This document shows positions 1-6,423 of a stretch of DNA of 7,672 nt, piece by piece. The stretch's first letter is position 1. Each line of letters begins with the position of its first letter. The stretch is taken from contig JASLBZ010000022.1 of the NCBI GenBank assembly GCA_030146285.1, positions 1 through 7,672 of the forward strand, written 5' to 3'. Under the pieces are notes generated by a model. The model searched no databases. It was not told the origin of the DNA and worked only from the letters and a program-made list of their open reading frames with translations. The position numbers and the translations under genes were made by a program. This stretch comes from Neisseriaceae bacterium (GTDB taxonomy: Bacteria; Pseudomonadota; Gammaproteobacteria; Burkholderiales; Neisseriaceae).

Positions 1-2
1 AT

Positions 3-1484
3 GTTCTTGAAGATGAACTGAAACAAAACGACATTCATTGCAATGTTGCAGGACGCCCCAAACACACCTATTCCATTTACAAAAAAATGGTGAAGAAAAA
101 GTTAGACTTCTCTGACTTGTATGACATTCGTGCTGTGCGCATTTTGGTGGACAGCATTCCAGAATGCTATGCTGCTTTAGGCATTATCCACAATAAATGG
201 CAGCCGATTCCGGGTGAGTTTGATGATTACATTGCTCAGCCAAAAGCCAATGACTACCAAAGCTTACATACCGTTGTGATTGGCCCTGAAGACAAAGGTG
301 TGGAAATTCAAATTCGCACCTTTGCCATGCATGAATTTGCAGAGTTTGGCGTCGCTGCCCACTGGCGTTACAAAGAAGGCGGCAATGGTGACAGCGCATA
401 CGAACAAAAAATTGCATGGTTACGCCAATTACTGGATTGGCGCGAAACCATGGCAGAATCAGATAAAGACGATTTGGCTTCTGCTTTTCAGACCGAATTA
501 TTCAATGACACCATTTACGTATTAACCCCGCAAGGCAAAGTTTTGGCTTTGCCTTCTGGTGCAACACCCATTGATTTTGCCTATGCCATTCATACTGGAT
601 TGGGTGACAGATGCCGCGGCGCGAAAGTCAACGGGCAAATCGTGCCATTATCAACACCTTTGCAAAATGGACAGCGGGTTGAAATCATCACCACCAAACA
701 AGGCGGCCCATCACTGAACTGGCTGCTAGATGGTTGGGTGAAAAGCAATCGCGCCATCAGCAAAATTCGCGCCTACATTCGCCAACAAAATGCGGATGCC
801 ATTCGTGAGTCCGGAAAAAGCATATTTGACAAGCAAATTGCCAAATCCAATAGCAAGCCCAATTTGCAGCACTTAGCGGAACATTTGGGTTACGACAAAC
901 TGGATGATTTGTACTTGGCCATGGGCCAAGGCGATTTAACACCCAACGCTGTGTTGCGAACCATTCAAAAGCAAATTGCACCCGAACAAGAACCGCTTAC
1001 TGCCGACAAAATGATTAAGCAAAGCCGTGCAAAACCCCATAAGAATGCGGTTTTAATCAATGGCGAAGATGGTGTTTTAACGGTATTGGCAAAATGCTGT
1101 AAGCCAGCACCGCCCGATGATATCATTGGCTTTGTGACCAAAGGGCGAGGCATATCCGTCCACCGTCAAAATTGCCCAGCGTTTGAGCATTTGGCAGAAG
1201 AGCATCCTGAAAAAATTGTGGCAACCGATTGGTCAGGAAAAACCGATGGCAGCATCTTCCCTATTGATATTGAAGTGCGAGCACATGACAGAAACGGTTT
1301 ATTGCGTGATGTTTCGGATTTATTTTCTCGCAACAAGCTGAATGTGATTGCGGTGCAAACCTTAAGCAAAGATTTGGTTGCAAGCATGCGCTTTACTGTA
1401 GAGGTTTCCCAAGTTCATGACCTACCTAGAGTGCTGGCGTCCTTAACCGATATTTCTGGCGTGATTATGGTCAATCGACTGTAG
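3..1484 (+). CDS. relA: GTP pyrophosphokinase RelA, 5'-truncated by window edge
   Basis: Ribosome-associated (p)ppGpp synthetase of the stringent response; it transfers pyrophosphate from ATP to GDP/GTP when uncharged tRNA accumulates. The frame is open from base 3, so the ATG at 87 is internal and the HD-like N-terminus is missing. Counting residues from base 3: GRPKH at 17-21 and the catalytic-type Asp in LYDIRAVRI at 41 open the synthetase domain; EFDD follows at about 72-75 and EIQIRT at about 101-106. A TGS domain spans roughly 167-230, a Cys-rich zinc-finger-like domain (KCCKP, then HRQNC) about 350-395, and a C-terminal ACT domain about 420-493. EFDD is the acidic signature of monofunctional RelA, whereas bifunctional SpoT/Rel carries RxKD, so RelA is preferred. 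One oddity is Asp instead of Gly in NGYQS (codon 252-254). It ends 6 bp before a hairpin terminator. Confidence 0.95.
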   Translation, partial: VLEDELKQNDIHCNVAGRPKHTYSIYKKMVKKKLDFSDLYDIRAVRILVDSIPECYAALGIIHNKWQPIPGEFDDYIAQPKANDYQSLHTVVIGPEDKGVEIQIRTFAMHEFAEFGVAAHWRYKEGGNGDSAYEQKIAWLRQLLDWRETMAESDKDDLASAFQTELFNDTIYVLTPQGKVLALPSGATPIDFAYAIHTGLGDRCRGAKVNGQIVPLSTPLQNGQRVEIITTKQGGPSLNWLLDGWVKSNRAISKIRAYIRQQNADAIRESGKSIFDKQIAKSNSKPNLQHLAEHLGYDKLDDLYLAMGQGDLTPNAVLRTIQKQIAPEQEPLTADKMIKQSRAKPHKNAVLINGEDGVLTVLAKCCKPAPPDDIIGFVTKGRGISVHRQNCPAFEHLAEEHPEKIVATDWSGKTDGSIFPIDIEVRAHDRNGLLRDVSDLFSRNKLNVIAVQTLSKDLVASMRFTVEVSQVHDLPRVLASLTDISGVIMVNRL

Positions 1485-1490
1485 TATTTG

Positions 1491-1520
1491 AAAAAAAGCT
1501 GCCCTTAGGCAGCTTTTTTT
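1491..1520. terminator. Bidirectional Rho-independent terminator between relA and uspA-like gene
   Basis: A perfect 13-bp inverted repeat at 1491-1503 and 1508-1520 (core AGCTGCC / GGCAGCT) has a CTTA loop and is flanked by A7 on the left and T7 on the right. Read on either strand it is a GC-rich stem followed by a U tract, so it can end both the rightward relA transcript and the leftward uspA transcript. The two genes converge on it. Confidence 0.93.
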
Positions 1521-1526
1521 ATGCGT

Positions 1527-2009
1527 TTATTCGTCTTCTGAGTCGCTGTCTTCAGCGTTACCACGCAAAATCAACAATGGTAAAGTGCTTTGGCGCATGA
1601 CTGTTTCAGCAAAACTGCCCATCAACAAGTGCATTAAACCTGTACGCCCGTGTGTACCCAAAACCAGCAAATCTGCTTTTTGTGCTGCTGCAAAATCAAC
1701 CAATTGTTGTGCCATATCACGAGCACCTTTGGTTGATACTGCCAAATGGCGACTGACTTTTTCAACGCCTTGGCTATGAGCAATTTTCTCCGCATGATCT
1801 AACACTTCATTGCCTTGCGCTAAAGCAGCTGCTTCGTAACTTTCATGCTGTAAAAATTCAGGTGCTAAAGCCATGTACTCAGTCGGATTGGCAATATTAA
1901 CCATCGTCAACTGTGCATGTGACAACTTTGCCAACTCAGCCGCATGTTCTAAAGCCTGCATTGAGGTATTGCTGCCATCCACTGCGACCACTAAGTGTTT
2001 GTAAATCAT
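1527..2009 (-). CDS. Universal stress protein, UspA family, ATP-binding type
   Basis: A single-domain Usp of 160 residues, the usual family size. It begins with the family-typical strand HLVVAVDGS (residues 5-13) and ends with the nucleotide-binding signature G-x2-G-x9-G-S (GTHG at 118-121, GS at 131-132) followed by LPLLIL. This signature marks the ATP-binding Usp subgroup, in contrast to the non-ATP-binding UspA of E. coli. Usp proteins are cytoplasmic dimers made during growth arrest and stress; the exact role here cannot be told. I chose the ATG at 2009 because AAAGG at 2019-2023 stands 9 bp upstream; a TTG at 2018 in the same frame would sit directly against that Shine-Dalgarno. A strongly acidic tail (about EDSDSEDE) follows the domain. 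It is transcribed alone, divergently from tcdA, and converges with relA, a stress-response neighbour. Confidence 0.92.
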   Translation of the reverse strand: MIYKHLVVAVDGSNTSMQALEHAAELAKLSHAQLTMVNIANPTEYMALAPEFLQHESYEAAALAQGNEVLDHAEKIAHSQGVEKVSRHLAVSTKGARDMAQQLVDFAAAQKADLLVLGTHGRTGLMHLLMGSFAETVMRQSTLPLLILRGNAEDSDSEDE

Positions 2010-2048
2010 TTTATCCAACCTTTCCTATATTCAATCGATGCCTATAGA

Positions 2049-2061
2049 CAATGAATCATTG
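2049..2061. promoter_or_regulatory. 13-bp palindrome in the divergent intergenic region (possible operator)
   Basis: CAATGA at 2049-2054 and TCATTG at 2056-2061 form a perfect dyad around a single A. It lies in the inferred uspA leader, 23 bp downstream of the candidate -10. It could be a protein-binding site or chance in AT-rich DNA; I do not recognise it as a known regulator box. Confidence 0.3.
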
Positions 2062-2083
2062 ATATCTTGCTTTTATAATGTTT

Positions 2084-2111
2084 AGTATAATCACAATTGA
2101 TACATTCGCAA
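2084..2111 (-). promoter_or_regulatory. Candidate promoter of the uspA-like gene
   Basis: Read on the - strand, TTGCGA (2106-2111) stands 16 bp from TATACT (2084-2089), a reasonable sigma70 -35/-10 pair. It would give a leader of roughly 70 nt before the ATG at 2009. This is inferred from hexamers only. Confidence 0.45.
2086..2091 (+). promoter_or_regulatory. Candidate -10 (TATAAT) facing tcdA
   Basis: A perfect TATAAT lies at 2086-2091, and another at 2074-2079, on the strand reading toward tcdA. Neither has a good -35 at 16-18 bp; a TTGATA at 2059-2064 is 21 bp from the 2086 copy. The 2086 copy overlaps the minus-strand TATACT at 2084-2089, so the divergent promoters may compete. Weak evidence. 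Confidence 0.3.
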
Positions 2112-2147
2112 ATCTTTTTAGCATATTCTTGATTTAAGGCAGCAATC

Positions 2148-2927
2148 GTGACAAAGAGCACTCAAAACACACATTCTCGCCGCTTTGGCGGTATCAATCG
2201 ACTTTATGGCATGAGCGCAGCCGAGCGCTTGGCCCAAGCACATATTGCGGTGATTGGCGTTGGCGGTGTTGGTTCATGGTCGGTTGAAGCGCTGGCTCGT
2301 TCTGGCGTGGGCACCTTGACCTTGATTGATTTAGACAATGTGGCTGAGTCCAATGTGAATCGCCAACTACACGCTTTAACCGAAAATTTTGGCAAGCCAA
2401 AAGTGACTGCGCTACAAGAAAGAATCATGCAAATCAATCCAGATTGCATTGTGAATGTGATTGAAGATTTTGTTGATTTGGACAATATGAGTCAGATATT
2501 TCACAATCAATTTGATTTTGTCATTGATGCCATGGACCAAGCCAAAGTCAAAGCTGCATTGGCCAATTATTTTGTGAGAAACAAACAGGCTTTTGTTTTG
2601 TCCGGCAGCGCTGGTGGACAAAGGCATCCTGAACTGATTCAGACAGCCGATTTAAGCAAAGTCACCCATGACCCACTCTTGGCAAATGTTCGCTACAGTT
2701 TGCGAAAAAACTTTGGTTTTTCTCGTGACACTGCTAAGAAAATGAAAGTTGCTTGTGTGTATTCAACAGAAAACATTACACCACCACAAGTACTGGAAAG
2801 CTGTGATGTACAAACCGCACCTCAAGGTTTGTCTTGTGCCGGTTATGGTGCATCGATGCTGGTTACTGCTACCGTTGGTTTACATTGTGCGCATGCTGCT
2901 ATTGAACACATTGTGAAAGAAGCATAA
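2148..2927 (+). CDS. tcdA: tRNA threonylcarbamoyladenosine dehydratase TcdA (CsdL)
   Basis: An E1-like (ThiF/MoeB fold) enzyme that uses ATP to cyclise t6A at position 37 of ANN-decoding tRNAs to ct6A. At 259 residues it is close to the E. coli protein (268). Visible features: RRFGG-x3-RLYG at 11-21, the nucleotide-binding loop GVGGVGS at 37-43, the DLDNV segment at 61-65 followed by SNVNRQ to 73, VIDAMD at 125-130, GSAGGQ at 153-158 in the position of the TcdA GGAGGQ segment, and CAGYGA at 230-235 near the C-terminus. These match TcdA better than ThiF or MoeB, which carry CxxC zinc pairs not seen here. The start is GTG at 2148, with TAAGG at 2135-2139 placed 8 bp upstream. It heads a + strand cluster, and scpA begins one base after its stop codon. 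Confidence 0.93.
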   Translation: MTKSTQNTHSRRFGGINRLYGMSAAERLAQAHIAVIGVGGVGSWSVEALARSGVGTLTLIDLDNVAESNVNRQLHALTENFGKPKVTALQERIMQINPDCIVNVIEDFVDLDNMSQIFHNQFDFVIDAMDQAKVKAALANYFVRNKQAFVLSGSAGGQRHPELIQTADLSKVTHDPLLANVRYSLRKNFGFSRDTAKKMKVACVYSTENITPPQVLESCDVQTAPQGLSCAGYGASMLVTATVGLHCAHAAIEHIVKEA

Positions 2928-2928
2928 C

Positions 2929-3768
2929 GTGCCACATCCATCACACAATAGCTCGGTTGCTCTGCTTTTTGGGCAGCCAATTCATGACATGCCCAATGAT
3001 TTATTCATTCCGCCAGATGCATTACAGGTTATATTACAAAGCTTTGAAGGGCCTTTGGATTTGCTTTTGTATTTGATTCGTAAGCAAAACTTGGATATTT
3101 TGGACATCCCCATGTCCACCATCACCACCCAATACTTGCAGTACATCAATGCCATGGATGCGCAGTCATTTGATTTGGCTGCAGAATATTTGCTAATGGC
3201 CGCTACACTGATCGAAATTAAATCGCGTTTACTGCTGCCACAAACCCAAGTCCATTTAGAAGAAGAACAAGACCCTCGAGCAGAATTAACCCGTCGATTG
3301 TTGGCTTATGAACAGATGAAGCAAGCTGCCTTCAAGCTCGATGAGTTACCACAAGCAGGTCGGGATTTTGACTGGGTGCAATTTCCTTTTGTGCCCGAGT
3401 TAGAAACCAAATTAGCACAAGTGAGCATTGCGGATTTAAAACAGGCATGGTTGCATATTTTATCTCGCTCTCATAACCACAAAGCCCATACGGTACAACA
3501 AGAAAAAATATCTGTTCGCAGTCAAATGCAATGGATTTTATCTCAACTACAACAACAAACCCGGTGCTTATTTCATGCATTATTTGAGCGCAATGCGACT
3601 CCTGCTCTGGTTGTCACCAATTTCATTGCAATTTTAGAACTGGTTAAAGAGAGCAAGATTTATCTTAGCCAAGAATATGCTTGTGGCCCGATTAGCATGA
3701 CAGCCCAAGCCCATACAAAGGATGAGAATGACTTACCAAACCACAGTCACAGCGCAATTGCTTTGTGA
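2929..3768 (+). CDS. scpA: Segregation and condensation protein A (kleisin ScpA)
   Basis: The kleisin subunit that bridges the SMC ATPase heads and binds ScpB in the bacterial condensin, acting in chromosome compaction and segregation. The N-terminal domain is clear: FEGPLDLLLYLIRKQ at 39-53, ILDIPM at 57-62, then AAEYLLMAATLIEIKSRLLL at about 84-103, followed by an acidic linker and DPRAEL...RLLAYEQMK. The C-terminal winged-helix region (about 194-250, ISVRSQM...LFERNA...FIAILELVKES) is present. At 279 residues it has normal family length. I chose the GTG at 2929 because the segment VALLFGQP...LFIPPDAL resembles the N-terminus I recall for betaproteobacterial ScpA; an ATG at 2989 is an alternative with a poor Shine-Dalgarno. 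No scpB follows in the window. Its last 41 bases overlap the next gene. Confidence 0.93.
   Translation: MPHPSHNSSVALLFGQPIHDMPNDLFIPPDALQVILQSFEGPLDLLLYLIRKQNLDILDIPMSTITTQYLQYINAMDAQSFDLAAEYLLMAATLIEIKSRLLLPQTQVHLEEEQDPRAELTRRLLAYEQMKQAAFKLDELPQAGRDFDWVQFPFVPELETKLAQVSIADLKQAWLHILSRSHNHKAHTVQQEKISVRSQMQWILSQLQQQTRCLFHALFERNATPALVVTNFIAILELVKESKIYLSQEYACGPISMTAQAHTKDENDLPNHSHSAIAL
3717..3722 (+). promoter_or_regulatory. Shine-Dalgarno inside scpA that sets the hotdog-1 start
   Basis: AAAGGA at 3717-3722 lies 5 bp before the ATG at 3728. An ATG at 3722 in the same frame overlaps the site itself, so 3728 is the better start. The site is within the scpA reading frame. Confidence 0.6.
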
Positions 3769-4192
3769 TTATTATTTGTCGTTACCACATTGCCAAGCCA
3801 TACAATTACAGCTTGTCAGCTTTATTGAACAAACGCCCATCATGAAAGTGCCTTTTCAGGCTGCTTTAATGGCAGATCAAGACTCACAAACCATGCACGG
3901 TGGTATTGTATGTACTTTGATTGACGTTGCTAGTGCCGCGTCGGTGACGGCAAAAATGCCTGAAGTGGAAGGTTTGGCAACTGTTGATATGCGAATTGAT
4001 TATCTGGCTCCAGCCAAAGCCAAACAAGACATTTATTGCCAAGCGGTGTGTTTTGATTTGAACAACCATAACAATATCGCTTTTGTGCGAGCAAGTTGCT
4101 ACCAAGATGATGTCAATCATCCTTTCGCCATTGCCACTGCTACTTTTATTCGCACCAAACTCACCACAGAACAAAAGGTATTATTGGCATGA
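3728..4192 (+). CDS. PaaI/YdiI-type single-hotdog acyl-CoA thioesterase (hotdog 1)
   Basis: A predicted thioesterase of 154 residues with the hotdog fold, hydrolysing an acyl-CoA or related thioester; the substrate cannot be inferred. The diagnostic segment is MHGGIVCTLIDVASA at 56-70: the HGG turn opens the long central helix, and Asp66 lies nine residues after the His, where PaaI has its catalytic Asp and YdiI its Glu. The strand VDMRIDYLAPA (86-96) is the usual 'xIxYLxP' strand of the family. The reading frame begins 41 bases inside scpA and ends in an ATGA overlap with a second hotdog gene, so translation of the three is probably coupled. The annotated start could be 6 bases earlier (ATG at 3722). 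The family call is firm; the function is generic. Confidence 0.85.
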   Translation: MTYQTTVTAQLLCDYYLSLPHCQAIQLQLVSFIEQTPIMKVPFQAALMADQDSQTMHGGIVCTLIDVASAASVTAKMPEVEGLATVDMRIDYLAPAKAKQDIYCQAVCFDLNNHNNIAFVRASCYQDDVNHPFAIATATFIRTKLTTEQKVLLA

Positions 4193-4605
4193 ACGCTTTT
4201 ATCCAAAATCCAGAACATACCCAGTCCATGCATACCATCATGCCCTATAGTCAGTTTCTAGGACTTCAAATGGGCATGCTCAATAACGACATTGGCTTTC
4301 ACCTACCCTTTCACAACAACCATGTTGGCAACACCATTCGAGTGAGTTTGCATGGTGGGTTATTGGGTGGCTTATTGCAATCTTGTGCGCAAATGTTCGT
4401 TTATGCAGAACAAAATTGCCCAAACCTACCTCAAATCTTGGACATCAATATTGACTACTTGCGCCCAGGACAGCCCAAAGATTGTTATATTTCTTGTAAG
4501 ACAATCAAACAAGGTTCTACGTTAAGCAGCATTTGGGTAGAAATTTTCCACCATGATGTGAATAAACCCGTAGCCAGTGCACGGGTTCAGATATTGTTGT
4601 CTTAA
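4189..4605 (+). CDS. Hotdog-fold thioesterase-like protein lacking the acidic catalytic residue (hotdog 2)
   Basis: A 138-residue single-domain hotdog protein, a distant paralogue of the gene just upstream. It has LHGGLLGGLLQSCAQM at 54-69 and LDINIDYLRPGQ at 84-95, aligning with HGG and the IDYL-x-P strand of hotdog 1. The residue nine after the HGG His is Gln64 (codon 4378-4380) where hotdog 1 has Asp, so the usual general base or nucleophile is absent. It may be inactive by itself, use another residue, or complete an active site in a complex with hotdog 1; this is inference. The start ATG overlaps the previous stop (ATGA), with AAAGG about 11 bp upstream, consistent with translational coupling. 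Length is normal for the family and no signal peptide is visible. Confidence 0.8.
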   Translation: MNAFIQNPEHTQSMHTIMPYSQFLGLQMGMLNNDIGFHLPFHNNHVGNTIRVSLHGGLLGGLLQSCAQMFVYAEQNCPNLPQILDINIDYLRPGQPKDCYISCKTIKQGSTLSSIWVEIFHHDVNKPVASARVQILLS

Positions 4606-4653
4606 ATTTCTCACATCTGAACTATTTAATGAATTCAACATTTGGCTTTAAAT

Positions 4654-5733
4654 ATGAAAAAAATATATGTTATTGGTGGATTGACCAGCGGCTTTGGCGG
4701 CATGGAAACTGTGTTTAAGAAATTTTATTCACTAATGAATCATAACAATGAGTTTGAAGTGACTTTCTTCTTGATCGGCACCCCCAAGAAAAAGCATAAT
4801 TTTGATTGGTTACAGGGTATTCAGTTTAAAAACCTCAATGCAAAGTTGCATTTTAGAGCATTAGAACGATTTGCCGCAAAATATACCCTAGCAAAACACA
4901 TCAATCATGACAAACCAGTTGCCATTATTTCATATGATTCTTTAGGGAGCTTAGTGGCAAAAAAAACGTTACACATAACAAGCTATTCACCTCCATTAAT
5001 TTCATGGGCTCATTTTTCATTTGATACATTCTCAGAGAAACATCAAAAACGAATTGCCCATGCCGATTACCACTTTGCAATTTGTGATGAAATCAAAAAA
5101 CAAATGGTCACATGTGGCATTCCAGAACATCGGATTCATACCATTTACAATCCAACATCGCGACGTCATATTGTTATTCCGCGTCCATTAAAAACGATTC
5201 ATTTTCTATATATTGGTCGTATTCAATATTCAGATCAAAAAAATTTACAAGAGCTATTTCATGCTCTAGCAATGACGACTTGCAAAAACTACCAAGTTGA
5301 TATTGTCGGCAGTGGCAATGAAGATGAGATACTACAATTAAAACAGTTAGCTCAATCACTGAATATTGAAAAACAGATAAACTGGCATGGTTGGCAAAAA
5401 GATGCTTGGCAGTATATTCAAGATACAGTTAAAACGGTAAGTGCCTTGGTATTGACGTCAAACTATGAAGGATTTCCAATGGTATTAGGAGAAGCAATGG
5501 CGCACGGCATATATTGCATAGCTGCCGACTGCCCTACAGGACCTGCAGATATTATCAATAAAAATAATGGGATACTTTACCCTTTAGGTAATACCCAAGC
5601 TTTATCAGCAGCTCTTGATTATGTTTGCACCCATGCTTTACCTAGTCCACAGGAAATACAAAACTCTATTGAACATTTATATGATGATCAATACATACAA
5701 AAAGTAAAAAATATCATTAATCATATTAGCTAA
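4654..5733 (+). CDS. GT4-family glycosyltransferase, WaaB/RfaB-like (LPS/LOS core)
   Basis: A retaining GT-B glycosyltransferase of 359 residues. The N-terminal domain starts with MKKIYVIGG and the SGFGGMET acceptor-side loop at 12-19. The C-terminal nucleotide-sugar domain has YIGRI at 186-190, then the GT4 E-x7-E motif, Glu272 and Glu280, within YEGFPMVLGEAMAHG. From memory it aligns best with E. coli WaaB (RfaB), UDP-Gal:(glucosyl)LPS alpha-1,6-galactosyltransferase: shared pieces include GFGGMET, the W-x-HFS segment, ADYH and YNP. The donor and acceptor here are unknown; a lipooligosaccharide role is inferred. No signal peptide or membrane segment is evident, as expected for a peripheral inner-membrane enzyme. 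I chose the ATG at 4654 over a TTG at 4642; neither has a good Shine-Dalgarno. Sampled GC is about 30-38 %, below relA or prs, with A7-A8 runs, suggesting transfer or relaxed selection. Confidence 0.85.
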   Translation: MKKIYVIGGLTSGFGGMETVFKKFYSLMNHNNEFEVTFFLIGTPKKKHNFDWLQGIQFKNLNAKLHFRALERFAAKYTLAKHINHDKPVAIISYDSLGSLVAKKTLHITSYSPPLISWAHFSFDTFSEKHQKRIAHADYHFAICDEIKKQMVTCGIPEHRIHTIYNPTSRRHIVIPRPLKTIHFLYIGRIQYSDQKNLQELFHALAMTTCKNYQVDIVGSGNEDEILQLKQLAQSLNIEKQINWHGWQKDAWQYIQDTVKTVSALVLTSNYEGFPMVLGEAMAHGIYCIAADCPTGPADIINKNNGILYPLGNTQALSAALDYVCTHALPSPQEIQNSIEHLYDDQYIQKVKNIINHIS

Positions 5734-5750
5734 TCCAACGTGTGGATACA

Positions 5751-5782
5751 AAAATACCCTAGCACAAAGTCTAGGGTATTTT
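5751..5782. terminator. Bidirectional Rho-independent terminator between glycosyltransferase and rplY
   Basis: Inverted repeat AAAATACCCTAG (5751-5762) / CTAGGGTATTTT (5771-5782), 12 bp, with an 8-base loop. T residues follow on the + strand and a T run follows on the - strand, so it can end both the rightward cluster and the leftward prs-rplY transcript. Confidence 0.88.
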
Positions 5783-5797
5783 TTAAAAACCGTTAAA

Positions 5798-6370
5798 TTA
5801 ACGTTTTTTACCTGTAGCAGAAGCAACAGCCAAGTTTTCTTCACGACGTAAAGAAACACTTTCACAACCTTCTGGCATAGTCACGTCAGAGATGTGTAAA
5901 ATTTGGCCACCAACTACTTTAGACATATCCAATTCTAAGAATTGAGGGATGCTAGCAGGAGATGTGATCACTTCAACAGTTGACATCAATTTAGAGATAC
6001 GGCCGCCATGTAATTTAACAGCAGGAGAAGTCTCAACATTGATTAAATGCAATGGCACTTTAACCGTTACTGGTTTAGCCAAGTCGATTGTTTGGAAATC
6101 GATGTGCTGAACAGCAGGTTTGAATGGGTGCATTTGGAAATCACGTACGATTACGTCGATTTTTTTACCGTCTAATTCCACTTTTAAAATTGAGCTGTGG
6201 AAAGCTTCTTTGTTCAATGCGTGGAACAATGCGTTCGCATCAACGGCAATTGCCAAAGGCTCTTGGTTGTCACCGTAGATAACAGCTGGTGTTTGACCAG
6301 CGCGACGTAGGCGGCGGCTCGCACCAGTGCCTTGTGCTTCACGTACAGAAGCTCTAACTTCAAATGTCAT
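5798..6370 (-). CDS. rplY: 50S ribosomal protein L25, long CTC/TL5 form
   Basis: A 5S rRNA-binding protein of the large subunit's central protuberance. The N-terminal L25 domain (about 1-95) shows FEVRASVRE near the start, SRRLRRAGQTPAVIYG at 18-33, the VRDFQMHP segment at 75-82 and HIDF at 89-92. A C-terminal TL5-like beta domain (about 98-180) follows, with VPLHLIN at 105-111 and the P-E-G turn near 166-168. At 190 residues it is the CTC type found in many bacteria rather than the 94-residue E. coli form. The start ATG has TAGGAG (6377-6382) 6 bp upstream. It lies 67 bp downstream of prs on the same strand with no terminator between them, so the two are probably cotranscribed; this gene order is the one I recall from Neisseria. 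Confidence 0.96.
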   Translation of the reverse strand: MTFEVRASVREAQGTGASRRLRRAGQTPAVIYGDNQEPLAIAVDANALFHALNKEAFHSSILKVELDGKKIDVIVRDFQMHPFKPAVQHIDFQTIDLAKPVTVKVPLHLINVETSPAVKLHGGRISKLMSTVEVITSPASIPQFLELDMSKVVGGQILHISDVTMPEGCESVSLRREENLAVASATGKKR

Positions 6371-6391
6371 AATTGACTCCTAACAAATTGC

Positions 6392-6423
6392 GCCACCATC
6401 GGCCGCGACCAGCTTAAGGTGGC
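6392..6423 (-). promoter_or_regulatory. Foldable spacer between prs and rplY
   Basis: On the transcript strand GCCACC (6418-6423) can pair with GGTGGC (6392-6397), enclosing a GC-rich 20-base interval (6398-6417) that contains a short inner pairing. No U tract follows, so it is not a typical terminator. It stands 9 bases upstream of the rplY Shine-Dalgarno, so it could affect rplY translation or transcript processing. No known riboswitch or protein-binding leader is recognised. Confidence 0.4.

Noticed and set aside
1..21. Short ATG-initiated frame at base 1
   Set aside because: It stops after six codons and is out of frame with relA.
87..89. ATG at 87 as the start of relA
   Set aside because: The frame continues upstream to base 3 with the conserved GRPKH-x-YSIYKKM segment, so this Met is internal to the synthetase domain.
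184..417. Antisense and alternate-frame open stretches over relA, tcdA, scpA, hotdog 1, the glycosyltransferase and prs
   Set aside because: They lie inside well-supported genes, have no recognisable domains and are rich in Cys/His/Trp in a way typical of shadow frames.
2049..2111. FNR or CRP site in the divergent region
   Set aside because: TTGAT and TTGTGAT half-like words occur but no second half-site at the required spacing was found.
4959..4966. A8 run in the glycosyltransferase as a phase-variation tract
   Set aside because: Phase-variable neisserial glycosyltransferases usually carry long G/C tracts or tandem repeats; A7-A8 runs are expected in AT-rich coding sequence and the frame is intact.
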